NCBI RefSeq assembly: GCF_041022165.1
Contig: NZ_CP163302.1
Span: 1,922,001-1,986,000 of the forward strand
Source of the DNA: Sinomonas sp. P10A9
GTDB lineage: Bacteria; Actinomycetota; Actinomycetes; Actinomycetales; Micrococcaceae
Direction of reading: 5' to 3'
Length of the DNA stretch: 64,000 nucleotides
This document shows positions 49,855 to 57,822 of this stretch, piece after piece. Position 1 is the stretch's first letter. Each line of letters opens with the position of its first letter. Both the position numbers and the translations under genes were made by a program. The notes beneath the pieces are model-generated. The model did no database searches. It had not been told where the DNA came from and saw only the letters and a list, made by a program, of their open reading frames with translations.

Positions 49855-51200
49855 TGACCGTGCAGCCTGGATCGTCTCCCGCAGACGCCTACGAGATCCG
49901 TCGGTTCCGCGCAGCGCCGGCCACGGCGCCGGACTTCGGCGTGACCGAGCAGTGGATCCGCGCCGTCAACTATGGCTTCTACGAGAAGGCCATCGGCGAG
50001 GAGTATCTCGCGAAGATCGCCCAGGCCTACCTCGATGACGACCGCGAGCTGACCGGCGCCTATGAGACCCTGGCGTCGGGGTCGCCGGCGTTTGGCCACG
50101 AGCGGCCAGTGGCCACCTTCGGCACGCTGCGCAAGACGCTCAATGTCGGCCACGGCCAGTTGGTCCAGGCCCACCTCGTCACGGCAGTGACAGTGCGCAC
50201 CGATCATCGTCGGCGCGGACTCCTGCGCCGCCTCATGGGGGAGGACCTCGCGCGCGCGAAGGCCGACGGCGTTGCGATCGCAGCCCTGACTGCTTCGGAG
50301 GCGTCGATCTATCGGCGGTTCGGCTTTGGGGTTGCGACGCGGGAGCGCAGGATCACAGTGACGACGGGACCCCAGTTCCGACTGGCCGTCCCCACGAGTG
50401 GCCGGGTCATCGCGGCGGAGCCGTCCGCCATGCTTGACCTTGCGCCGAAGATCTTCGCTCGGGCCCATCGGGCCACTCCCGGCTCGGTGGACCGCCAGGA
50501 GCGGTACCGGCTCCGAGCGGCGGGCCAGTGGGACCACGAGACGGGCGGCACCGATGCGGCGCTCCGCGTCGCCGTGCACCTCGACGACGACGGCACGGCC
50601 GACGGCTACGCGGCGTATTCGTTCAGGGGCTGGGACCACGAGCCCGCGACCGTCAGCATCCGCGATCTCGTCGCAGCGACACCAGAGGCCTATCTGGGCC
50701 TGTGGGACTATCTCGGCTCGCTCGATCTCATCCGCAGCGTGGAGTGGGACGAGGCGCCCGTTGAAGACCCGCTCGCGTGGGCGCTCGTGGATCCACGGGC
50801 TATCCGCCTCGGCGTCGACACCGACATGCTGTGGCTTCGGATCCTCGATGTCGAGGCAGCGCTCGGCGCCCGCCACCTCGCACACGACGGCGAGCTCGTG
50901 CTCCGCGTCGAGGACCCCCTCGGCTTCACGACCGGCACATACCGGCTCGCTGTGTCCGCGGGGAGGAGCCATATTGAGCGTCTGGCGGACGACGACACCA
51001 CGCCCGGGGACCTCGCCCTGGACATCGCGGAGCTTTCCTCCGTCTATGTGGGCGGCGTGAGCCCTGTGACCTTGGCCGAAGCGGGGCGGATCCGTGCGGG
51101 CAGGTCTGGGGGTTCTGCCCGACTCGTCACGGACGCTTCGCTCACGCTCGCGCGGATGTTCGCCGTCGAACGCCCCGCCCATTGCTCCACGCACTTCTGA
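49854..51200 (+). CDS. GNAT acetyltransferase, Eis-like
   Basis: 448 residues from ATG 49854, overlapping the polA stop by one base. Eis architecture: GNAT domain (VTAVTVRTDHRRRGLLRRLM acetyl-CoA loop), second GNAT-like domain, and a sterol-carrier-like C-terminal domain. The general-acid Tyr in EASIYRRFGFG and the C-terminal Phe carboxylate (STHF) used by Eis are both present. Eis proteins acetylate amines including some aminoglycosides; the natural substrate here is unknown. Confidence 0.87.
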   Translation: MTVQPGSSPADAYEIRRFRAAPATAPDFGVTEQWIRAVNYGFYEKAIGEEYLAKIAQAYLDDDRELTGAYETLASGSPAFGHERPVATFGTLRKTLNVGHGQLVQAHLVTAVTVRTDHRRRGLLRRLMGEDLARAKADGVAIAALTASEASIYRRFGFGVATRERRITVTTGPQFRLAVPTSGRVIAAEPSAMLDLAPKIFARAHRATPGSVDRQERYRLRAAGQWDHETGGTDAALRVAVHLDDDGTADGYAAYSFRGWDHEPATVSIRDLVAATPEAYLGLWDYLGSLDLIRSVEWDEAPVEDPLAWALVDPRAIRLGVDTDMLWLRILDVEAALGARHLAHDGELVLRVEDPLGFTTGTYRLAVSAGRSHIERLADDDTTPGDLALDIAELSSVYVGGVSPVTLAEAGRIRAGRSGGSARLVTDASLTLARMFAVERPAHCSTHF

Positions 51201-51347
51201 CGCAGCGCCGCGACTTCACCATCCGTTCACCGGACCGTTCTCGGGCGCGGTAAATTGGAAGGGACGGAGGCTGGCGCGCTCCCGGTAGTTGGCGCCAGCG
51301 GCCGTACACTCCCCAGCACCCTTCCCCAGCACCTCCCCGGAGTCTCC

Positions 51348-52259
51348 TTGCCCACGCGCCGCAGCGTCCTCGTTGCTTTCTCTGCTCTTGCCCTCGGCGG
51401 ATGCTCGGCACCCGCGCCGTCCGGCTCCGCCTCTCCGGTGGCAGCTTCGGCGGCCTCGGTGGCCGATGCTGCTGCTGCTGCTGATACCGCGGTGGACGTC
51501 GTCACAACTCCTCCGACTGTTCCGGCACATGCTTCCCCAACTCCGCCTCGTCCGACGCTTGAGCAGGTCCAGGCGCGGTTCGGTGGGCGGGCGCCGAAGA
51601 CTTGGGGACTCGACGTGCCCGGCGTCGCGACCCGCTCGGGCGCGGGCACAGTCGCGCTGACCTTCGACGCCTGCGGTGGCACAGGCGGCAACGGCGTGGA
51701 CGGAAGGCTCATCTCGGCCCTCAGGAAGAACAAGGTTCCCGCGACGCTGTTCCTGAATGCCCGCTGGATTGCTGCCAACCCCGGGACGAGCGCGGAGCTC
51801 GCAACAGACCCGCTCTTCGAGCTCGCCGACCATGGCACCGTCCACCGACCGCTGTCCGTGAATGGGCGCAGCGCGTATGGCATCGCGGGCACGGCGTCCC
51901 TTGCAGCGGTGTATGAGGAGCTCGTCTCGAACCGGGCGCACCTCGAAGCACTCGTCCCCGAGCCGGGGCGGTGGTACAGGCCCGGAACCGCCTACTACGA
52001 TGAGGTGTCCGCGGAGGTGACGCGCGCCGTCGGCCTTGTTCCGGTGAATTTCTCCGTCAATGGCGACGGCGGTGCGACGTTCTCTGCCTCCCAGGTGGTG
52101 ACGGCGGTGGGGGCGGTGGGCCCAGGGGATATCGTGATCAGCCACATGAACCGGCCGGGGTCCGGGACGGCTCCCGGCTATGAGGCGGTCCTGCCGCGAT
52201 TGCTGGACAGAGGAGTCACGTTCGCTACGCTGTCGAAGGCCGGCCTCGCCTTGGCGTGA
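51348..52259 (+). CDS. Lipoprotein polysaccharide deacetylase (NodB/CE4-like)
   Basis: 303 residues from TTG 51348, with GGAG five bases upstream; the frame is open further up to 51255 but then the signal peptide would be buried. Signal peptide with RR and lipobox ALGGC, so a lipid-anchored surface protein. CE4 motifs: TFDACGG, HGTVHRP, RPGTAYYD and GDIVISHMNRP. It should remove acetyl groups from peptidoglycan or another wall glycan; lgt at 33335 would lipidate it. Confidence 0.85.
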   Translation: MPTRRSVLVAFSALALGGCSAPAPSGSASPVAASAASVADAAAAADTAVDVVTTPPTVPAHASPTPPRPTLEQVQARFGGRAPKTWGLDVPGVATRSGAGTVALTFDACGGTGGNGVDGRLISALRKNKVPATLFLNARWIAANPGTSAELATDPLFELADHGTVHRPLSVNGRSAYGIAGTASLAAVYEELVSNRAHLEALVPEPGRWYRPGTAYYDEVSAEVTRAVGLVPVNFSVNGDGGATFSASQVVTAVGAVGPGDIVISHMNRPGSGTAPGYEAVLPRLLDRGVTFATLSKAGLALA

Positions 52260-52273
52260 TGCCGCCCCAGCTT

Positions 52274-52303
52274 TTGACCCGCATTGCGCGCGCCGATTAG
52301 ACT
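52274..52303 (+). promoter_or_regulatory. Promoter of rpsA
   Basis: TTGACC (52274-52279), 18-base spacer, TAGACT (52298-52303), giving a leader of about 120 bases. ATTGCGCGCG occurs twice, at 52283-52292 inside the spacer and at 52316-52325 just after the likely start, a possible control site. Confidence 0.75.
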
Positions 52304-52432
52304 GGACGGGCGCGTATTGCGCGCGACAAGCACAGTTAGACAATCACCTCTTCGGTCTGTTCACGAGTGCGGCCTGTGCCGCGCCCATGGTCCGGCCGAC
52401 TGACCAACTATCCACATCGGAGCCCCTACTAC

Positions 52433-53902
52433 ATGACCATCACCTCCACGACGACGTCTACCACGCCGCAGGTCGCCATCAACGACATCGGCACGCCCGA
52501 GGAGTTCCTCGCGGCCGTCGATGCCACCATCAAGTACTTCAACGACGGCGATCTCGTTGAGGGCACTGTTGTCAAGGTTGACCGCGACGAGGTCCTGCTT
52601 GACATCGGCTACAAGACGGAGGGTGTCATCCCCTCCCGTGAGCTGTCCATCAAGCACGACGTCGACCCGAGCGACGTTGTCGCCGTCGGCGACCAGGTCG
52701 AAGCCCTCGTCCTCACCAAGGAGGACAAGGAAGGGCGCCTGATCCTCTCCAAGAAGCGTGCCCAGTACGAGCGCGCGTGGGGCGACATCGAGAAGATCAA
52801 GGAGGAGGACGGCGTCGTCACCGGCACCGTCATCGAGGTGGTCAAGGGTGGCCTCATCCTCGACATCGGCCTCCGCGGCTTCCTGCCGGCCTCGCTGGTC
52901 GAGATGCGCCGCGTCCGCGATCTTGCGCCGTACATCGGCCAGAAGATCGAGGCCAAGATCATCGAGCTCGACAAGAACCGCAACAACGTGGTCCTGTCCC
53001 GCCGCGCATGGCTCGAGCAGACCCAGTCCGAGGTCCGCTCGTCCTTCCTCAACAAGCTCGAGAAGGGCCAGGTCCGCACGGGCGTCGTCTCCTCGATCGT
53101 CAACTTCGGTGCGTTCGTTGACCTCGGCGGCGTCGACGGCCTCGTGCACGTCTCGGAGCTGTCCTGGAAGCACATCGACCACCCGTCCGAGGTTGTCGAG
53201 GTCGGCCAGGAGGTCACCGTCGAGGTTCTCGAGGTCGATCTCGACCGCGAGCGTGTCTCCCTCTCGCTCAAGGCGACGCAGGAAGACCCGTGGCAGACCT
53301 TCGCCCGGACGCACGCCCTCGGCCAGGTTGTTCCGGGCAAGGTCACGAAGCTCGTTCCGTTCGGCGCGTTCGTCCGCGTCGAGGACGGCATCGAGGGCCT
53401 CGTGCACATCTCCGAGCTGGCTGTCCGCCACGTGGACCTCGCCGAGCAGGTTGTCTCGGTGGGCGACGAGCTCTTCGTCAAGGTCATCGACATCGACCTC
53501 GAGCGTCGCCGGATCTCCCTGTCGCTCAAGCAGGCCAACGAGGGCGTGGACCCGGACTCGACCGAGTTCGACCCGGCGCTCTACGGCATGGCTGCCGAGT
53601 ACGACGAGGAGGGCAACTACAAGTACCCGGAGGGCTTCGACCCGGAGTCCAACGAGTGGCTTGAGGGCTACGAGACGCAGCGCGCCGCGTGGGAGCAGCA
53701 GTACGCCGACGCCCAGACCCGCTGGGAGGCGCACAAGAAGCAGGTTGCGCAGCACCTCTCGGACGACGCGGCCGCCGCGTCGGGCCACCACGAGTCGTCG
53801 GCGCCGACCACGTACTCCTCGGAGGCTCCGGCAGCCGAGCACGGCACTCTCGCCTCGGACGAGGCGCTTGCTGCGCTTCGTGAGAAGCTGACCGGCAACT
53901 GA
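52433..53902 (+). CDS. rpsA: 30S ribosomal protein bS1
   Basis: 489 residues from ATG 52433. Four S1 RNA-binding domains, with repeated FGAFV and GLVHxSEL signatures (for example NFGAFVDLGGVDGLVHVSEL). Shorter than the six-domain E. coli S1, as normal in actinobacteria; the acidic, Ala/Ser-rich C terminus is disordered. Codon use is strongly biased (CTC, GTC, GAG), as expected for a highly expressed gene. Helps bind mRNA to the 30S subunit. Confidence 0.96.
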   Translation: MTITSTTTSTTPQVAINDIGTPEEFLAAVDATIKYFNDGDLVEGTVVKVDRDEVLLDIGYKTEGVIPSRELSIKHDVDPSDVVAVGDQVEALVLTKEDKEGRLILSKKRAQYERAWGDIEKIKEEDGVVTGTVIEVVKGGLILDIGLRGFLPASLVEMRRVRDLAPYIGQKIEAKIIELDKNRNNVVLSRRAWLEQTQSEVRSSFLNKLEKGQVRTGVVSSIVNFGAFVDLGGVDGLVHVSELSWKHIDHPSEVVEVGQEVTVEVLEVDLDRERVSLSLKATQEDPWQTFARTHALGQVVPGKVTKLVPFGAFVRVEDGIEGLVHISELAVRHVDLAEQVVSVGDELFVKVIDIDLERRRISLSLKQANEGVDPDSTEFDPALYGMAAEYDEEGNYKYPEGFDPESNEWLEGYETQRAAWEQQYADAQTRWEAHKKQVAQHLSDDAAAASGHHESSAPTTYSSEAPAAEHGTLASDEALAALREKLTGN

Positions 53903-53944
53903 TCCCGCTCGCGGCCGCCTAGGCCGCGGGATCGACACCGTCAT

Positions 53945-53980
53945 CAAGGGCGGGTCCTGCTATGGCAGGGCCCGCCCTTG
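53945..53980 (+). terminator. Terminator of rpsA
   Basis: A 16-bp stem with one G-U pair: CAAGGGCGGGTCCTGC (53945-53960) with its near-complement at 53965-53980, loop TATG. The final TTG is the only T-rich part. Confidence 0.8.
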
Positions 53981-54150
53981 ACGTGCATCTCAACCCCGCT
54001 GTGCGTGACGGCCTTGTCGAGCATTGCAGCCTTGCCGCGTGGTCAGCCGGCTGTACAGTGCATGCAACCCGTATTTCAGACAGCATTTTCAGGCGTTTTC
54101 GGGTCCTTTGCCCCTTCTCCGGCGCGGCCGTGCTTCCTAATCTGGCCAGT

Positions 54151-54181
54151 GGAGGCGGGTTACACCCCAGCACCCGCCTCC
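54151..54181 (+). promoter_or_regulatory. Hairpin in the leader of the flavodoxin-like gene
   Basis: GGAGGCGGGT (54151-54160) pairs with ACCCGCCTCC (54172-54181) around an 11-base loop, 13 bases before the ribosome site GGGAGGA. The rest of the gap (53981-54150) holds no gene; TACAGT at 54054-54059 could be a -10. Confidence 0.5.
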
Positions 54182-54205
54182 GCCTATCGTGCCGGGAGGA
54201 CCTCC

Positions 54206-54640
54206 ATGGACGCTGTTGTGGTGTATGCGTCGCAGTTCGGCAACACACGGCAGATCGCCGAGGCGATCGGGCGCGGTCTGGGTCCGGACGCGCGTGTTCT
54301 CGAGGCCGACGGGTTTTCGCCCGCGCAGCTGAGCCCGGGCTCGCTGCTTGTCGTGGGCAGCCCGATTGTCGGGTGGAAGCCGCTCGAGGGCCTGGGCGTC
54401 TGGCTGGATGGACTGGTCCCCGGGGTGCTCGACGGCGTGCGCACGGCCGCTTTCGACACCCGCGTCAAGCTCTTCATCCATGGAGACGCGGCGAAGAAGA
54501 TTGAGCAGGCGCTCGAGAAGGCGGGCGCTGAGCGCGCAGCCGACCCGACGTGGTACTACGTGGCAGGGAGCGAGGGGCCGCTGCTTGACGGCGAGATCGA
54601 GCGCGCAGAGGCGTGGGGGAGAGAGCTCGCGGCTGCCTGA
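54206..54640 (+). CDS. Flavodoxin-domain protein
   Basis: 144 residues from ATG 54206, with GGGAGGA upstream. The flavodoxin fold starts with VVVYASQFGNTRQIAEAIGRGL, containing the FMN phosphate loop (SQFGNTRQ), and VVGSPIVGWKPLE gives the second loop. Probably an FMN-bound electron carrier or a degraded one; partner unknown. Its last 85 bases overlap the end of the convergent TetR gene. Confidence 0.82.
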   Translation: MDAVVVYASQFGNTRQIAEAIGRGLGPDARVLEADGFSPAQLSPGSLLVVGSPIVGWKPLEGLGVWLDGLVPGVLDGVRTAAFDTRVKLFIHGDAAKKIEQALEKAGAERAADPTWYYVAGSEGPLLDGEIERAEAWGRELAAA

Positions 54641-55308
54641 CGTGCGGCGACATTGACGGCCGTCTCGAACTGGCGGCCGAGCCAGGCACTGAACTCGTCT
54701 TCGCTCCATCCGCGGCCCAGGACGAGGGCGAGGTAGTGTGCCGGATCGTTCAGGAGCCAGAGTGCGTCGGTGGCGCGTTCGGCGGTCGGGGTGCCCATGG
54801 CCCACCGGCCGGCCTCGATGTCCTCGAGCCGTGCGATGACCATCGCCGCTCCCCGCCTGCGGTTGTCGACGGTTGCCCGCCAGAGGTCCCGCGTATCCTC
54901 CCCAACGTCGGCTGCGCGTCGCGCTGCCTCGAACAGCAGTGCCGCCCGGGAGCCGATGACCGTGCACACGTGCGCGTAGGCGGCGAAGAGCTCTTCCCGA
55001 TCCCGTGCTTCAACCACGGGCCGGAACCAGGGCCGCTGCGCTACGGGGACCGGGTCGTCGTCCCCCGCCAAGGCCTCATCGAGCGCCTCCTTGAGCAGCG
55101 CGCACTTGGATCCGAAGACCGTGGTGACGGTTGGCCGGGCGACGCCGGCGGATTCTGCGATCTGGGCCAATGATGTCGCAGCATAGCCCGCGGCGCGGAA
55201 GTGCTCGGCCGCGGCGGTGAGTACCGCGCGGCGCGTCTGACGGGCAGCCTCCTCGCGCCGCGGTGAGACGTAGGAGCGGGTCTCGTTTCCTCCCTTGACG
55301 CTGACCAT
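54556..55308 (-). CDS. TetR family transcriptional regulator
   Basis: 250 residues. DNA-binding helix-turn-helix SLAQIAESAGVARPTVTTVFG near residues 45-65, then a helical ligand domain. The last ~30 residues (AASSLPHASARSISP and on) are Ser/Pro-rich and lie over the flavodoxin gene, unlike a TetR domain, so the stop may have moved. TAGGGT (55315-55320) ends six bases before ATG 55308. It is divergent from the cupin gene and is likely to regulate it. Confidence 0.85.
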   Translation of the reverse strand: MVSVKGGNETRSYVSPRREEAARQTRRAVLTAAAEHFRAAGYAATSLAQIAESAGVARPTVTTVFGSKCALLKEALDEALAGDDDPVPVAQRPWFRPVVEARDREELFAAYAHVCTVIGSRAALLFEAARRAADVGEDTRDLWRATVDNRRRGAAMVIARLEDIEAGRWAMGTPTAERATDALWLLNDPAHYLALVLGRGWSEDEFSAWLGRQFETAVNVAARQAAASSLPHASARSISPSSSGPSLPAT

Positions 55309-55343
55309 AGGTCGACCCTACCGTGGTCTTATTCAAAAGACAT

Positions 55344-55367
55344 CGTCTAATGAATATCTCTCAGACG
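55344..55367. promoter_or_regulatory. Candidate TetR operator between the TetR and cupin genes
   Basis: CGTCT (55344-55348) and AGACG (55363-55367) are inverted arms 14 bases apart, in an AT-richer part of the 91-base divergent gap, overlapping the likely cupin promoter. Confidence 0.4.
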
Positions 55368-55399
55368 TTCAATTGACCGGTGTAGGACCAGGGGAAGCG

Positions 55400-55942
55400 A
55401 TGGAAGCCGCGATGCAGACAGCCCAGAAGACCGAAGCAGCACAGGACACCGGAGCAGTGCCGGAGAGGGCGCACGGCGCTCGGGTCCTCGCGGCGAGCGA
55501 GGGTCAGGCGTATTGGTTCCTCGGATCGAAAGTCATCGTCAAGGCCTCAGGGGAGCAGACCCGGAACCGTCTCACGGTCCTCGACTTCGTCAACCCGCCG
55601 GGATTTGCGCCCCCGGTGCACCGGCACCTGGTCGAAGACGAGTGCTTCTACGTCATCTCGGGCTGGGCCACCTTCGTGGTGGACGGGCAGAGGCTCCCCG
55701 CTGGCCCCGGTGACTTCGTATACCTCCCCGTGGGGAGCACGCACACGTTCATCGTGGGCGACGGCGCGCCGCTGCACACGCTTCAGATCACCGTTCCCGC
55801 GGGTTTCGAGGAGTTCACAGCCGAGGCTGGCGAGCCGGTCACGGGCGACACGCCTCCCGACACTCCGCTCGACCCTGTGGCGCTGACCGCGGCGGCGGCG
55901 CGCCATCAGATCGAGATCCTCGGTCCGCCGCCGGTCCACTAG
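55400..55942 (+). CDS. Cupin-domain protein
   Basis: 180 residues from ATG 55400 with AGGGGAAG upstream. A conserved double-stranded beta-helix with metal ligands in PPVHRHLVEDECFYV and a second motif GSTHTF. Quercetinase-like cupins have this pattern. No substrate can be assigned. It is divergent from the TetR gene, so probably induced by the ligand of that regulator. Confidence 0.82.
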   Translation: MEAAMQTAQKTEAAQDTGAVPERAHGARVLAASEGQAYWFLGSKVIVKASGEQTRNRLTVLDFVNPPGFAPPVHRHLVEDECFYVISGWATFVVDGQRLPAGPGDFVYLPVGSTHTFIVGDGAPLHTLQITVPAGFEEFTAEAGEPVTGDTPPDTPLDPVALTAAAARHQIEILGPPPVH

Positions 55943-56056
55943 TGCGCCTATAAGAGCTCCCAAACCCTGTGGCCACGGCACCGAGTCCCAGCCTCGGTGG
56001 CGGGGTCGCGGTGTTCCGAAGGGCGACCGGGCCGGTCGGCGAAAGGGGACTCGCTG
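55943..56056. other. Gap between the cupin and YigZ genes (no gene seen)
   Basis: 114 bases between convergent stops with no clear terminator hairpin or reading frame I would support. Confidence 0.35.
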
Positions 56057-56734
56057 TCAGGAGACATCGACCCACGAAGTGCCGAGCGGCACCGCCCGAG
56101 TCGCACCGCCGGTCAGGCTTGCCAGACGCGCTGCAAATGCCGCTGCGCGGGCATCCGAGTCCTCGAGCGCGATCCTGAGCGTTGCGTCGCTCGGCCCGTA
56201 GTCCGTTCCGAGCACGACCACACCAGAGGTTCGCAGCTCGTTCTCGAGGCGTGGTGCTGCAGCGTGCGGTGCCTCGATCCCGAGAAGCCGGAGGCGCTGG
56301 CGCCGAACGAGCAGCGCGGAGTCGAGTCCGGCGGACACCGATTCCGAGTAAGCCCTGACGAGTCCGCCGGCGCCCAGAAGGATTCCCCCGAAATACCTCA
56401 CCACGACGGCGACGACGTCGCTCAGATCCGTCACGCCGTCGTGCGTCTCCCGTTTGGTGAGGGCATCCAGCATCGGGATGCCGGCGGTTCCCGCGGGCTC
56501 ACCGTCATCGCTGCTGCGCTGGATGGTGCGGTCTGGGCCGAGGACGAACGCGCTGCAGTGGTGGCGCGCGTCATGGAACTCGCGCCTTAGGTCGGCGATC
56601 AGTGCGCGCGCTCCCTCTTCGGCGTCAACCCGCGCCAAGACCGTGATGAACCGCGAGCGCTTGATCTCGAGCTCATGGCGGCTTGCGCCGGCGACGGTCG
56701 TGTACGCCGTGGCACGGCTCGGGGTCTCGGTCAC
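56057..56734 (-). CDS. YigZ/IMPACT family protein
   Basis: 225 residues from GTG 56734. The N-terminal UPF0029 domain has the IMPACT motifs SRFITVLARV, RHHCSAFVLG, DDGEPAGTAG and VVRYFGGILLGAGGL. The bacterial role is unsettled; relatives act in translation regulation. TAGACT (56742-56747) ends seven bases before the GTG. It is divergent from coaE with only 39 bases between. Confidence 0.88.
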   Translation of the reverse strand: MTETPSRATAYTTVAGASRHELEIKRSRFITVLARVDAEEGARALIADLRREFHDARHHCSAFVLGPDRTIQRSSDDGEPAGTAGIPMLDALTKRETHDGVTDLSDVVAVVVRYFGGILLGAGGLVRAYSESVSAGLDSALLVRRQRLRLLGIEAPHAAAPRLENELRTSGVVVLGTDYGPSDATLRIALEDSDARAAAFAARLASLTGGATRAVPLGTSWVDVS

Positions 56735-56773
56735 TGTCCCCAGTCTAGGAGGTTGCTCGATTACGCTGGACAG

Positions 56774-57394
56774 GTGCTGAGTATCGGGCTGACGGGCGGG
56801 ATCGCGTCGGGGAAATCGGAAGTGTCACGGCGGTTGGCCGAGCGAGGCGCCGTCATTGTAGATGCGGACCTGCTCGCTCGCGAGGCCGTCGATGCAGGCT
56901 CGGACGGGCTTGCCGAGGTTGTTTCTGCGTTCGGGCAGGGCGTGCTCACGGCTGACGGCGCGCTCGACCGTGCGGCGCTCGGCGCCATTGTCTTCGCGGA
57001 TCCGGCAAGGAGGGAGACGCTCAACGCCATTGTCCATCCGCGGGTGCGCGCCCGTGCCGCCCAGATCGCCGCCGCCGCGGTCGCTGCAGATCGGCAGGCC
57101 GTGATCGTCCAGGACATTCCCCTCCTTGTCGAGACGGGACAGGCGGGCAACTTCGACGTCGTCGTGGTGGTGGATGCGCCCGATGACGTGCGGGTCGCCA
57201 GGCTGCTGGCTCGCAACGGCATGTCCGAGGCGGAGGCCCGCTCGCGGATTGCCGCCCAGGCTACCCGTGAAGAGCGCCTTGCTGCCGCGGACCACGTCAT
57301 TGCCAACACTGGATCGCTGGCGGAGCTGCGCGAGGCTGTGGACAGGCTCTGGGATGATGTTCTGGCCCCGGCGGCAGCCAAGCAGGGGACGTGA
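56774..57394 (+). CDS. coaE: Dephospho-CoA kinase
   Basis: 206 residues from GTG 56774; TACGCT (56762-56767) ends six bases before it. P-loop GLTGGIASGKS, then VDADLLAREAV and QDIPLLVETG. It performs the last step of coenzyme A synthesis. The next gene begins over its stop (GTGA). In related genomes coaE lies just upstream of uvrB, as here. Confidence 0.93.
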   Translation: MLSIGLTGGIASGKSEVSRRLAERGAVIVDADLLAREAVDAGSDGLAEVVSAFGQGVLTADGALDRAALGAIVFADPARRETLNAIVHPRVRARAAQIAAAAVAADRQAVIVQDIPLLVETGQAGNFDVVVVVDAPDDVRVARLLARNGMSEAEARSRIAAQATREERLAAADHVIANTGSLAELREAVDRLWDDVLAPAAAKQGT

Positions 57395-57738
57395 CGGCGC
57401 TGCCGCCCGAGGCCCGCTCGCCTCGCGAGCCGGAGGGCCCGAGGCGCAAGCATCTTGAGGGCGCCAATCTGGGAGGAGTCCGCGCTCTCGCCTGGTCCGG
57501 TGCGGTGCTCATGGCCGTTGCCGCGATCGTCTGGCTTGCCCTCGGTGGCCGCAGCGAGGCGATGGCCGGCCACGATGCGGGGTGGAAGGGCGTGGTCGCC
57601 GGCACCGCGTTCGGGCTCGCATGGGTCGTGTGGTTCGCCGCCGGCGTCTGGTTCCTCGTGCTGATGTCCGTTTCGGTCATGAATAGGCTCGACGACTCGT
57701 ACCTGACGCGGACCCCCCTGCGGCGTCGGAAGAAGTAG
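57391..57738 (+). CDS. Small membrane protein of unknown function
   Basis: 115 residues from GTG 57391, overlapping the coaE stop. Basic N-terminal tail, two hydrophobic segments (about residues 32-51 and 67-95) and a basic C terminus (LRRRKK). The 12-base CGGAAGAAGTAG containing its stop codon is repeated 18 bases later (57745-57756). No known domain recognised. Confidence 0.65.
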   Translation: MTALPPEARSPREPEGPRRKHLEGANLGGVRALAWSGAVLMAVAAIVWLALGGRSEAMAGHDAGWKGVVAGTAFGLAWVVWFAAGVWFLVLMSVSVMNRLDDSYLTRTPLRRRKK

Positions 57739-57822
57739 CGCGGCCGGAAGAAGTAGTCAGCCCTCCGCGATCGCGCGGAGAAGCGGACCTGAGCTGTCCG
57801 CTGCCCGGCGTAGATTTGGTGC

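Noticed and set aside
57727..57756. 12-base direct repeat at the end of the small membrane gene
   Set aside because: Two copies 18 bases apart, probably slippage; too short to suggest function.
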